A program made the translations under genes and the position numbers. Shown here in pieces: positions 46,025-54,891 of a stretch of 58,981 nt of DNA; position 1 is the first letter of the stretch; the number at the start of each line of letters is the position of its first letter. Source of the DNA: Spirochaetia bacterium UBA2205 (GTDB lineage: Bacteria > Spirochaetota > UBA4802 > UB4802); assembly GCA_002328585.1 (NCBI GenBank), contig DCUV01000037.1, forward strand, positions 1 through 58,981. The letters are read 5' to 3'. The notes beneath the pieces are model-generated. The model had not been told where the DNA came from. It saw only the letters and a program-made list of their open reading frames with translations, and made no database searches.

Positions 46025-46055
46025 ATACTGCAATGATACCTATACAGGGGGGTCT

Positions 46056-47639
46056 ATGAGGAAGAAGATACTAATAACCGATGAAATAGCACCTGAAGGA
46101 TTGAAACTTTTACAGAGCAATCCAGATTTTGATATAGTGTATAAACCTGGATTAAAAGCTGATGATTTAAAAAAGGAGATAGCGAATGCACAGGCTTTAA
46201 TTATTCGTTCAGCAACGCATGTTACCATGGATATCATCGATGCTGGTGCAAAATTGGAGATAATAGCACGAGCCGGTATAGGTGTGGATAATGTTGATGT
46301 AGAAAGTGCAACGGCTAAAGGTATTATTGTTACCAATGCACCGGGTGGGAACACCGTTTCAACCGCTGAATTTGCAATTACCCTTATCTGTGCACTTGCG
46401 CGTAATATACCGCAGGCGTATGCTTCAATGAAACAGCAAAAATGGGAAAGACAAAAATATGAAGGGACAGAACTGCGAAGAAAAACCATAGGGATTATTG
46501 GATTGGGACGTGTGGGGTCAGAGCTTGCTAAATTGTGCAAGGGATTGGGCATGAATGTTGTGGGATTTGATCCTTATGTAGCAAAGGAGAAGCTGACAGC
46601 ACTGGATATTGATATAGTTGATCTTGATACAATCTGGAAAAAGGCTGATTTCATCAGTGTACACACACCATTTACCGATGAAACAAACAATTTGATTAAT
46701 GCAGATGTTATAAAAAAACTTAATCCAGGTGTGTTCATCATTAATTGTGCTCGCGGTGGAATAGTGAACGAGCAGGATTTATATAATGCATTAAAAGAAA
46801 AACGTATTGCTGGAGCTGCGCTTGATGTTTACACACAGGAACCGCCTGACAACCTGCCACCATTCCATGAACTTAACAATGTAATCCTCACACCTCATTT
46901 AGGAGCTTATACCTATGAAGCCCAGGTTTCAGTAGCAATAGAAGCTGCCCAAACAATTGTTGATTACTTCACCAGGAGTGTTGTGCAAAATAGTGTAAAC
47001 TTTGCATCGGTTGATATGAATCAGTACAATTTCATGAAGCCGTTTATTAATTGTATGGAGCGTATGGGCAGATTCCAGGCAATAATGTTAGACGGCAAAA
47101 TCTCTTCTGTACAAATATACTACTGTGGTGAATTTGGTAATTTCAGCAAGGATCCTTTAACGGCAGCTTACCTTAAAGGGTTGCTATCGCCCTTTATTGA
47201 TAGGCCTTTAAATTATGTTAATGCAACGTTTATTGCAGCAGAGCGTGGCATTAAAGTGCACAGCGGAGAAAGTACCGAAGCTGGTGATTGGGCGCATCTC
47301 ATACAGGTGAAAGCAGAAGGAGCATTAAAAAGTGAGCTATGGGGTACGGTGATTGCAAAACAACCATGGGTGGTTAGGTTTGATGAATACCTCATTGATT
47401 TTATTCCGTCAGGCAGAATGCTTGTGATGCACAATAATGATGTCCCCAATGTTATTGGAGTGATTGGAACGTTTCTGGGACAGCACCATATCAATATTGC
47501 AAACCTTCATCTGGCGCGGACGCGGCGTGGCGGTAAGGCACTGGTTATTTTAGAGATAGATGAGGACGTGCCGCAAGATGTGCTGACCATGTTATCAAGG
47601 CTGCCCGAGATATTGGATGTGCGATATGTTGCGGTGTAA
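46056..47639 (+). CDS. serA: D-3-phosphoglycerate dehydrogenase
   Basis: 527 residues, the long form. NAD-binding GLGRVGSELAKL with surrounding catalytic residues (RAGIGVDNVD, NCARGGIVNE, and HLGAYTYEAQ, whose H is the general acid). The intervening domain and the C-terminal ACT domain (HNNDVPNVIGVIGTFLG) are present, so serine feedback is likely. First step of serine synthesis. GGGGGG precedes ATG 46056. Contains GGGGTCAGAGC at 46514-46524. The MarC gene follows after 2 nt. Confidence 0.95.
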   Translation: MRKKILITDEIAPEGLKLLQSNPDFDIVYKPGLKADDLKKEIANAQALIIRSATHVTMDIIDAGAKLEIIARAGIGVDNVDVESATAKGIIVTNAPGGNTVSTAEFAITLICALARNIPQAYASMKQQKWERQKYEGTELRRKTIGIIGLGRVGSELAKLCKGLGMNVVGFDPYVAKEKLTALDIDIVDLDTIWKKADFISVHTPFTDETNNLINADVIKKLNPGVFIINCARGGIVNEQDLYNALKEKRIAGAALDVYTQEPPDNLPPFHELNNVILTPHLGAYTYEAQVSVAIEAAQTIVDYFTRSVVQNSVNFASVDMNQYNFMKPFINCMERMGRFQAIMLDGKISSVQIYYCGEFGNFSKDPLTAAYLKGLLSPFIDRPLNYVNATFIAAERGIKVHSGESTEAGDWAHLIQVKAEGALKSELWGTVIAKQPWVVRFDEYLIDFIPSGRMLVMHNNDVPNVIGVIGTFLGQHHINIANLHLARTRRGGKALVILEIDEDVPQDVLTMLSRLPEILDVRYVAV

Positions 47640-47641
47640 CC

Positions 47642-48268
47642 ATGAGTGATGCAAGCTTTATCCCTACAGTTTTTTTTACTTTATTTTTTGTGGTGGACCC
47701 TCTGGGGTTAATTCCAGTTTTTGTTGCTTATCTGGCACCGTATGATGCTGCATACCGTAAGAAAGTCATAATCAAGGCAACGGTAATATCTATTGGTGTA
47801 TCGTTATTTTTCATATTCAGTGCACACGTATTCTTGCGCTTTATAGGTATTACACCCGGTTCATTTATGATAGCCGGGGGAATACTGTTGTTTGTTATTG
47901 CTATGGATATGCTGCTTGCACGTCCTCGCCGCACACAACAGTTTGATGATAAAGAAGAATATAATTTTGATACCGACATTGCCGTTTTTCCGCTTGCCAT
48001 TCCTTTTTTATGCGGTCCCGGCAATATTGCAGCTCTTTTGATGTTTAGCTCTCAAGCACAGGGTGATATGGTAAAGCTTGGCATTATTTCAATAATTTCT
48101 ATCATTACTTTTTTGATAGCGATGCTGGTAATGGCTGTTGCTTTACCATTGCAGACACTGCTGGGGCGCACCGGTATCTCGGTAATCAGCAAGTTGATGG
48201 GACTTATCCTGTCGGCTATGGCGGTACAATTTATTTATAACGGGCTGGTACAGATGGGTGTACGATAG
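47642..48268 (+). CDS. MarC-family membrane protein
   Basis: 208 residues, six membrane helices. VVDPLGLIPVF near the N-terminus and FPLAIPFLCGPGNIAAL (about 117-133) are MarC family signatures. Role unclear (possibly transport). Its TAG stop is part of a CGATAGTT motif copy that forms one arm of the downstream hairpin. Confidence 0.9.
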   Translation: MSDASFIPTVFFTLFFVVDPLGLIPVFVAYLAPYDAAYRKKVIIKATVISIGVSLFFIFSAHVFLRFIGITPGSFMIAGGILLFVIAMDMLLARPRRTQQFDDKEEYNFDTDIAVFPLAIPFLCGPGNIAALLMFSSQAQGDMVKLGIISIISIITFLIAMLVMAVALPLQTLLGRTGISVISKLMGLILSAMAVQFIYNGLVQMGVR

Positions 48269-48295
48269 TTATTGATATATAGTAACTATCGCACC
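48257..48295. terminator. hairpin of two opposed motif copies between convergent genes
   Basis: CGATAGTTA (48263-48271) and TAACTATCG (48283-48291), extended by GGTG/CACC with a 2-nt bulge, 11-nt loop. It spans the marC stop and lies 19 nt from the uvrC stop, so it is probably a bidirectional terminator built from two inverted copies of the dispersed motif. Confidence 0.75.
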
Positions 48296-48313
48296 ATACA
48301 ATAAAAACACCTA

Positions 48314-50110
48314 TCACCTCTTCTCACTCTGCGCATTAAAAAAATGATATACCTTTTGGGCTACACTTTTTGGAATTTTTGCCTGCGATGTAATGGTTTC
48401 TATATCTGATTGTTTTATAACCTGGATAGTTGCAAAGTTCTGGAGCAACTTTTTTTTGTACTGCATACCAACGCCAGGTATTTCATCCAGAATTGATGCA
48501 GTAAGGTTTTTATCGCGAAGATTCCGATGATAGGTAATGGCAAAGCGATGCGCTTCATCGCGTATTGTTTGCAATAGCTTTAATGCTGGCGATGTAACGG
48601 GAAGGCGCAGGGGATGACCGTGTGGAGTATATATTTCTTCAAAACGTTTTGCAAGAGCAATCACCGGTATAGAACATTCAAATGCGTTGAGTACCTCAAG
48701 GGCGCGCAAAAGCTGAGCTTTGCCACCATCAATAACGAGCAAATCGGGCAACGGCAGTTTTTCATTTATGCAATGCTGTATCCTCCTGCCCACAACCTCA
48801 TGAATCATGCCGGGGTCATTGGGCTGCGAGTAAGCACGAATTCGGTATCGTCTGTACTCTTTTTTATTGGGTGTGCCATCGGTAAAATGCACCATGGATG
48901 CAACGGCAAATTTACCCTGAATATTTGATATATCAAAACATTCTATCGTTACAGGCAGTGCAGGGAGGGCAAGCACCTGTTGCAGCTCAAAGAGGGCTTT
49001 TTTCTGGTCCGGAGCAATCTTTTGAGCAACGAGAAGATCTAAATTTTTCTGTATTAGCTTCATAACCGCCTGTTCATGACTGGTTCTGGGCAGCGCAATG
49101 GTTACCGGTTGTGTTGCTTTTTCTAAGCAGTACTGTTCAAGGATTTGTTTATCATCTGTTGCTTCAGGGATAATAATTGATTGCGGAGGTTCATTGCTGG
49201 CATAATACTGTACAATAAACTGTGCAATGAAAGTCGATGTTCTGGTATACTCTGCATTGGTAAAGACAAATATACGCCTCCCAATAAGACTTCCATGCCT
49301 GAACTGAAATACAAGAATAAATGCCTCATCCTGATGTGCGGTTAAACCAATGTAATCCTGGTTTTGCCCCAGGGGAGTTACCACATGCTGTTCTTGTGCT
49401 ATTGTCTGAATATCGTATATCATATCACGGATCTGTGCTGCGATCTCAAAGCGCATGGCGTTTGAATATGTATTCATAAGAGCGGTGAGGTTTTCAACCA
49501 CCGGCTCAATATTCCCATCTAAAAATTGCATCACAGTGTGTATGACATTACGATATTCAGCCTGGGAAACAATACCGGTGCATACCCCCTGGCATCTGCC
49601 AATCTGTTGATTGAGGCATGGGCGCTGTCCTGGTTTTAACGGTATCTCTTTGGTGCATGTTTTCAACTGAAATGTTTTATTGATAAGCGAAACCGTTTTG
49701 CGTGCGGCCTGAGCATCGGTGAATGGTCCATAATATTTATCGCCATTATATAGTATTTTACGGGTAAATATAATACGTGGAAATTGTTCATGCAGTGTGA
49801 TAGCAATGTAAGGAAATCGCTTGTCGTCTTTTTGCTGAATATTATATTTTGGCTTATGTTTTTTTATAAGTGAGCTTTCTAAAAGCAGTGCTTCAATCTC
49901 ACTTTGTGTTATAATATAATCAATACCATGGATGCTGGAAACAAGCACATTTGTCTTTGCGTCAACGTGAATCTTGAAATATGAAGAAACTCTTTTTTTT
50001 AACGATGACGCTTTGCCAATGTAAATGATCTCATTTTTTGCATCACTGAAAAGATACACTCCCGGCTTTGAGGGCAGGTTTTTAACTTTTTGCACTAACT
50101 GCTCATACAT
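48314..50110 (-). CDS. uvrC: excinuclease ABC subunit C
   Basis: 598 residues. N-terminal GIY-YIG nuclease (KPGVYLFSDAKNEIIYIGKA, about 16-35), cysteine-rich GRCQGVC, the UVR region (about 200-235), a C-terminal RNase-H-like nuclease (IECFDISNIQG, LLVIDGGKAQL, HRFAITYHR) and terminal HhH (LDEIPGVG). It makes both incisions in nucleotide-excision repair. Third gene of the kinase/sensor operon, 14 nt after the sensor. Confidence 0.96.
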   Translation of the reverse strand: MYEQLVQKVKNLPSKPGVYLFSDAKNEIIYIGKASSLKKRVSSYFKIHVDAKTNVLVSSIHGIDYIITQSEIEALLLESSLIKKHKPKYNIQQKDDKRFPYIAITLHEQFPRIIFTRKILYNGDKYYGPFTDAQAARKTVSLINKTFQLKTCTKEIPLKPGQRPCLNQQIGRCQGVCTGIVSQAEYRNVIHTVMQFLDGNIEPVVENLTALMNTYSNAMRFEIAAQIRDMIYDIQTIAQEQHVVTPLGQNQDYIGLTAHQDEAFILVFQFRHGSLIGRRIFVFTNAEYTRTSTFIAQFIVQYYASNEPPQSIIIPEATDDKQILEQYCLEKATQPVTIALPRTSHEQAVMKLIQKNLDLLVAQKIAPDQKKALFELQQVLALPALPVTIECFDISNIQGKFAVASMVHFTDGTPNKKEYRRYRIRAYSQPNDPGMIHEVVGRRIQHCINEKLPLPDLLVIDGGKAQLLRALEVLNAFECSIPVIALAKRFEEIYTPHGHPLRLPVTSPALKLLQTIRDEAHRFAITYHRNLRDKNLTASILDEIPGVGMQYKKKLLQNFATIQVIKQSDIETITSQAKIPKSVAQKVYHFFNAQSEKR

Positions 50111-50124
50111 TGTGCTGCTATACC

Positions 50125-51222
50125 TTATTGTAAGCCTCGTATTTTTTCAATATAGCGCATGGTTAGCTGATTCTCAGGATTAATTTCTTGAGCTTGTGTA
50201 AAGTATTCTACTGATTTATTAAGTTCACCTTTTTTTACACAACACACACCTAAATTAAAGTAGCTTGCAAAGCTGTTTGGTTTAAATATAGTTACTGTGA
50301 TAAAACATGCTATGGCTTCATCAAATTGGTTTTCTTTTAAACGCTGCACCCCTTGTTTAAAGATATCTGTAAATGTTTCTTCTTTTATTTTTTTTAACGC
50401 CTCATCCTTATTTTTAAATTCCTGTGCAAGTGAATTGAAAGAAACAGCAATAGTTTTAAGATCATTGTCAATGCTGTCATTTAACATCATGTCGATATTG
50501 CCATTTGCAATACTTTGAATGCTGTGCGATAGTTCCTGTAAAAGGGACCGTGTGCGCATAAAATGAATTATGGATAAAAAGGTAATAATGAAAACTGTGG
50601 CAAGAATGATGATTGCAATTATCTGGATAAGGGATCGTAAGTCGGCAGCGTGTTTGTTCTGCAATATGCTTATATGGGGAACCAGCCAGTGAATAATAAT
50701 GATATAATTCTTGTTGTTATACTTGAGTGGCATATAGCTTTCAATATAGCTGTAAGGATCGTCTTTGATTGATGGATTAACGGTAACCCTTAGCAGCCCT
50801 TTTCGCATGATGAAATTGGCTGAATAGTCAGTAATGATTTTACCCTGCAATGTTGCAGCCTTTATAGTTTCAACCACGATATAGTTTCTGTCATTATCAG
50901 TTGGTTTTGCAATATAAAATGTAGCTATTGCATTGATTTGTTCAACAAGTTGAGATAGTTTTTTTTTATCCAGTATAGTATTTGTATCATGCATAGTATC
51001 AGGTTTAGCAATAGTTTCTGATATCAGTTTGTGCAGCACCATGCTCATAGACTCTATATGCTGGATGGATAGTTGTTTAGAATAGTCAACTGATGTGGTA
51101 TACATAGAAGAGATTAAGTTGATAGTTACAATTATTACAGCAATACAGCATGAAGAGATGGTGACAATGATAAAAAGCGGATATCGTTTTGAAAAACTAA
51201 GTTTAAGAAATTGCTTTGCCAT
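50125..51222 (-). CDS. membrane sensor with HAMP and TPR domains
   Basis: 365 residues. TM1 (about 15-40), an extracytoplasmic sensor (about 41-190), TM2 (about 200-222), a HAMP-like linker (to about 275) and two TPR repeats at the C-terminus (FDEAIACFITVTIFKPN, LNKSVEYFTQAQEINPE). There is no kinase or cyclase output, so it probably passes its signal to the response-regulator kinase encoded 17 nt upstream. ATG 51222 has GAGG 8 nt upstream; TTG 51237 overlaps that site. Confidence 0.7.
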   Translation of the reverse strand: MAKQFLKLSFSKRYPLFIIVTISSCCIAVIIVTINLISSMYTTSVDYSKQLSIQHIESMSMVLHKLISETIAKPDTMHDTNTILDKKKLSQLVEQINAIATFYIAKPTDNDRNYIVVETIKAATLQGKIITDYSANFIMRKGLLRVTVNPSIKDDPYSYIESYMPLKYNNKNYIIIIHWLVPHISILQNKHAADLRSLIQIIAIIILATVFIITFLSIIHFMRTRSLLQELSHSIQSIANGNIDMMLNDSIDNDLKTIAVSFNSLAQEFKNKDEALKKIKEETFTDIFKQGVQRLKENQFDEAIACFITVTIFKPNSFASYFNLGVCCVKKGELNKSVEYFTQAQEINPENQLTMRYIEKIRGLQ

Positions 51223-51239
51223 GGTCAGCCTCAGCAAGG

Positions 51240-52343
51240 TTATGTAATTGTATAAGGAAGAAAAATAGTAAATGTACTGCCTTTATCTTTTTCACTTTCA
51301 ACTGAGATGGAACCTCCATGAAGTTCAACAAAACGTTTGCATATAGTTAATCCAAGTCCTGTTCCTATTTCGCCCCGTGTTCCATTGGTGTGTAGCAGAG
51401 TATAGGGATCCAATATGCTTTTTTTAAGCTCATCATCTATGCCAATACCTGTATCCTGTATAATAATTGATATCCCATTTTCATTTGACCTTGCCTTTAT
51501 GGTTATGGTGCCATTTTCGGTAAATTTGATTGCATTGCTTATAAGATTATTAAGAACCTGTATTATCTTTATCTTATCGATTCTAATCAATGCGTTCTCA
51601 GGTTTTTGTATATATATGATCTCATTGTTTTTTTCTTTTGCCAGTGTTGAAAAGGTTTCGATTGTTGATGTAATAACTGTATTGATATCAACCTCTTCAT
51701 AGTTTAAATGTAAAATACCGCGTTCTATTTTGGAGACATCCAGCAGTTCATTGACCAGATTATATAAATTTTCAGTAATCTCTCCTATGATATAGAGATA
51801 GCGCACATATTTTTCAGGAAAATCTTCTTTTTTGGTAAGATATTTTACATAGGCACCAATAGTTGCTAGGGGTGAGCGGAGGTCGTGGGAAACAATTGAG
51901 ATAAATTCGTTTTTCAGGTTATTGAGTTTTTTGAGTTCTTCTACATACCGTTCATTTTCTTTTCTTAGTTTTACAGTCAGGGCTGCACGCTTTATGGTTA
52001 ATTTTAGTGTTTCAATATCAAAAGGTTTTTGAATAAAATCGTAAGCACCTAATTTAATGGATTGTATTGCAGTATCCACCGATGCGTAGCCAGTTATAAC
52101 AATAATAAGTATATTAATGCCCGCCTGCTGAATATACTCCATTATCTGGAAACCGCTATTTTGTGGCATATTTAAATCAGTAATAATTATATCAAATGGT
52201 TGTTGTGAAAGATATTCAATAGCATGTTCGCTTTGTGTGGTAGCTACAGTATAATAGCCTTGCCGTTGCAAAACTGTATCTAAACGGTTGCAGATTTTTT
52301 CTTCATCATCAACAATAAGAATAGAAATTTGATCATTTTCCAT
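51240..52343 (-). CDS. response regulator-histidine kinase hybrid
   Basis: 367 residues, cytoplasmic. Receiver first (VDDEE; phosphoacceptor in IIITDLNMP, about D57), then a coiled linker, HisKA with SIVSHDLRSPLA (phospho-His about 155), and HATPase with NLISNAIKFTENG, DTGIGID and GTGLGLTICK. This REC-HK order suits a kinase controlled by an upstream relay. It heads an operon with the TPR sensor and uvrC. Confidence 0.9.
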   Translation of the reverse strand: MENDQISILIVDDEEKICNRLDTVLQRQGYYTVATTQSEHAIEYLSQQPFDIIITDLNMPQNSGFQIMEYIQQAGINILIIVITGYASVDTAIQSIKLGAYDFIQKPFDIETLKLTIKRAALTVKLRKENERYVEELKKLNNLKNEFISIVSHDLRSPLATIGAYVKYLTKKEDFPEKYVRYLYIIGEITENLYNLVNELLDVSKIERGILHLNYEEVDINTVITSTIETFSTLAKEKNNEIIYIQKPENALIRIDKIKIIQVLNNLISNAIKFTENGTITIKARSNENGISIIIQDTGIGIDDELKKSILDPYTLLHTNGTRGEIGTGLGLTICKRFVELHGGSISVESEKDKGSTFTIFLPYTIT

Positions 52344-52449
52344 ACATAGGATTATGTCATGACATCTATAGCCATGTCAAGTTAATTGTTACTGCTGTAA
52401 TGACTCTATACTTTAAATGTCATTTTTTAGAAAAACTTTTAGCGCTTAT

Positions 52450-52581
52450 CTAAATAAGTGTAACTATTTTTTCTTCTTTAGCACATCGGATGCAGTAACG
52501 TTTACCTTTGGTATTTTTATCGCCAGGTATGTAGTAGTGGTTAAGCCTGTTTATCTCTGCGCCGCATTTATCACATGTCAT
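52450..52581 (-). CDS. 43-residue zinc-ribbon protein
   Basis: Minus strand, ATG 52581, stop 52450, AGGAG 8 nt upstream. Two cysteine pairs, CDKCG and YCIRCA, separated by about 22 residues make a compact zinc ribbon with a lysine-rich tail. It resembles small zinc-binding proteins of unknown role. A dispersed-motif core is absent from it. Confidence 0.7.
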   Translation of the reverse strand: MTCDKCGAEINRLNHYYIPGDKNTKGKRYCIRCAKEEKIVTLI

Positions 52582-53011
52582 ATGATATACTCCTGCATAA
52601 AAGATATATAGACACCCTGAAAATCAATTTTTTATTATTTGGAAAAATAACAAATAATTTTTCCAATGCATGTGCCTACCATGGAACATCCAGAAAATAA
52701 TTGCCAGAGGTTCACGTATGATAATTGTCGGTAAAGAAAAGTCTTTTTGTTATATTTTTTTATAAGCAGTTATAAAACCAGTTTTTTGCTTATCAACAAC
52801 CGGGCAAGGTGTTGTGCTATGGTTTTATTGTTATATATGTATTAAAAAAATTTTTTAGATTATTTTATTATGGGTTACTATGCTATTGGCAATTATGCTT
52901 ATATGCAGTCTGATACAATAGTGTATGGAATTTTTTTTTGAAAATTATGTTTGCATTATATACAATTATTTTTAGCATTGCTGATTATTTTTGGGGGGGG
53001 GTTATTGTATA
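52582..53011. other. AT-rich leader with G9 homopolymer tract
   Basis: Non-coding, very AT-rich, ending in nine consecutive G (52993-53001) 10 nt before the ATG at 53012. The G-run occupies the Shine-Dalgarno position. T-runs lie at 52929-52937. No other gene seen. Confidence 0.6.
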
Positions 53012-53302
53012 ATGCCATCGAGATCTAATGTAAAAAAATCACCATCAAAGGGTAAAAGAAAGACTAATCTATTAAAGTTGTGTACAGCAATGAATAAATT
53101 AACTATGGATGCTGTTGATAAAGAGGTGGTAAAACGGTTTAAAACTGTTATAGATTCTGCCACTGAAGATATAACAAAGAGTTTAGTGGATCAGGTTATT
53201 AATAATTCAGATGAATTGCAGATAAACGTTATTCCTGAGATGTTTCATCCTTATGTTAAACATTTTCTTTTTATGAAAAAGCGGAACAACAAAATAAAAT
53301 AG
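53012..53302 (+). CDS. small basic protein of unknown function
   Basis: 96 residues from ATG 53012. The N-terminus is strongly basic (SNVKKSPSKGKRKT), then helical. No family recognised. Upstream, a G9 tract lies where the ribosome binding site should be. A TTG at 52991 would read through the G-run, so its frame would change with tract length. It converges on the HEPN gene with 27 nt between stops. Confidence 0.5.
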   Translation: MPSRSNVKKSPSKGKRKTNLLKLCTAMNKLTMDAVDKEVVKRFKTVIDSATEDITKSLVDQVINNSDELQINVIPEMFHPYVKHFLFMKKRNNKIK

Positions 53303-53329
53303 AATGAGAGAATGTGTTTATTCCAACCG

Positions 53330-53731
53330 TTAGTGGCTGTTAAGATTGTAATGATTATAATACTTTTCAACTTCATGTAAAATAGTTGATGCATTATTAA
53401 GCATTGTTTCAGCATTATCATGAGTAACTTGATTATTGGAATTAGCAACATAATTTTTTATCTCTTTTGATCGTTTTGCAATTTCAATTATTTCAGCATT
53501 ACGAAAAACGGTTGAATCAAGGTATTTTTCAAAAATTTCTATAATGGTATCAGGATCATCTGAATCTATATCCTTGCCCACCAGCAACACTCGTATTGCA
53601 TAAAAAATTGCTCTGTATGAGGATAGTATTGAATCGCAATATTTTTTCTTCTCAAGGAAAATGCTGGCCAATAAAAGCTTTTCCTTGCTTTGTGTTAGTC
53701 TGAACTGTACTTTTTCTAATGTGGTTTCCAT
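53330..53731 (-). CDS. orphan HEPN-domain protein
   Basis: 133 residues, helical. KYCDSILSSYRAIFYAIRVLLVGKDIDSDDPDTIIEIFEKYL matches the COG1895-type HEPN fold (HEPN plus substrate-length loop). No obvious RX4-6H motif, so not a HepT-like RNase. No nucleotidyltransferase gene adjoins it, unlike the pairs elsewhere in the window. No Shine-Dalgarno is obvious at the ATG. Confidence 0.65.
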   Translation of the reverse strand: METTLEKVQFRLTQSKEKLLLASIFLEKKKYCDSILSSYRAIFYAIRVLLVGKDIDSDDPDTIIEIFEKYLDSTVFRNAEIIEIAKRSKEIKNYVANSNNQVTHDNAETMLNNASTILHEVEKYYNHYNLNSH

Positions 53732-54132
53732 ATAGAATAAAATTATTTTTAATGATGTTCACATCGCTTGCTTAAATATAGTGATATCAGCGTATTATTG
53801 CAAGTCTTTTTTATCATAACCTGCAAAACTTATTTTTCATTTTTGAAGCAATTTTATGTATACAATGGTTATGCAGTTGTTATTGTATCCAGTGATGGTA
53901 ACAAATTAAAGGGTTAGATGTTTTTTTATGCTTTATATATAATTATATTTGCAATACCATCATAATTTTCTAAGGGATTTAACTATAGGATTATAGGTGG
54001 CAGTAATTATCTATATACTGTTCTGGTATTTTTCCATGTGCTGTCACGATAGTTTTTTATAAAAAAATATTTGATTGTGTAGTAGTTTATTTGTATGACA
54101 GATATAACATTAATATTTTTACGATAGTTACT
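53732..54132. other. intergenic stretch with two motif cores
   Basis: No gene seen. CGATAGTT cores lie at 54047-54054 and 54122-54129; the second is only 3 nt before the next ATG, in the ribosome-binding position. Confidence 0.35.
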
Positions 54133-54891
54133 ATGATTATTGCCCTGTTAACTGATTTCGGTCATCGTGACCCCTATGTGGGAATGGTGAAGGCAGTGTT
54201 ATACCGACATGGGTTTAATGGCTTTATTGTTGATATCTGCCATGATATTGTCCCCTATTCAATAGAGCATGCCCAGTTTATGCTGTATACAACCTATAGC
54301 TTTTTCCCTGCTCATACTATTATTATGTCGGTTATAGATCCTGGCGTTGGCACACAGCGAAATATTTTATTAGCTACTGATGGTATCTATTATTTCCTTG
54401 CACCTGATAATGGGTTACTATCGTGCATAAAAAATTTGGTGGATGTATGGGCAGTTGAAACGGAAGCGTTCAAAAATGCTTCAAGCACATTTCATGCGCG
54501 TGATATCTTTGCTGTGATAGCTGCACGGCTTGCTAGCAGTGGTATTGATGCAATAGCAAAGAGGCAGGTGCATGAGTATATTCACACTCCCTTTCCTTAT
54601 TTTTGTTTAAATAATGGTGCTATAGTGTGTAGGATAATGCATATAGATAGGTTTGGTAATTGCATTTTATCATTGCCAAATGATAGATACCCGGTACCCT
54701 TGCAAAAGGCAGTGGTACATGATAGAGATGTCATGGTGCATCACTGCAAAACCTATGCGGATTTGCCCAATGGTGCCGTAGGCTTATTGCAGGGCAGCAG
54801 TGGCTTTGTTGAACTATGTATGCGTGAGAACGATTGCTCAGGTACATTGGGATTACATATTGGGGATGGGGTAACATTGGTTTATGGTTAA
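54133..54891 (+). CDS. SAM hydroxide adenosyltransferase (DUF62)
   Basis: 252 residues. MIIALLTDFGHRDPYVGMVKA is the exact DUF62 N-terminus, followed by DICHDI, VIDPGVGT and LAPDNGLL. The enzyme hydrolyses S-adenosylmethionine to adenosine and methionine; its role in cells is debated. ATG 54133 is chosen because it opens the conserved domain; a TTG at 54091 adds unrelated residues. The end overlaps apgM by 8 nt. Confidence 0.9.
   Translation: MIIALLTDFGHRDPYVGMVKAVLYRHGFNGFIVDICHDIVPYSIEHAQFMLYTTYSFFPAHTIIMSVIDPGVGTQRNILLATDGIYYFLAPDNGLLSCIKNLVDVWAVETEAFKNASSTFHARDIFAVIAARLASSGIDAIAKRQVHEYIHTPFPYFCLNNGAIVCRIMHIDRFGNCILSLPNDRYPVPLQKAVVHDRDVMVHHCKTYADLPNGAVGLLQGSSGFVELCMRENDCSGTLGLHIGDGVTLVYG

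Larger units (their letters stand above)
11282..46524. repeat. dispersed word GGGGTCAGAGC, seven exact copies
   Basis: GGGGTCAGAGC or its complement at 11282-11292, 11318-11328, 12239-12249, 18214-18224, 22751-22761, 22877-22887 and 46514-46524; a 10/11 copy is at 307-316. Copies sit inside glcD, the M20 peptidase, umuD (twice) and serA, in different frames. At 12239 the word is followed by TTGACCCC, making a dyad. It resembles ends of REP elements mobilised by RAYT transposases, but no such transposase is in the window. Confidence 0.75.

Noticed and set aside
45734..46055. Riboswitch or T-box before serA or metG
   Set aside because: No conserved riboswitch core, specifier stem or terminator/antiterminator pair seen; metG is internal to an operon.
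45996..46055. N-terminal extension of serA from TTG 45996
   Set aside because: That TTG is the -35 box; ATG 46056 has a strong ribosome binding site and starts at the conserved domain.
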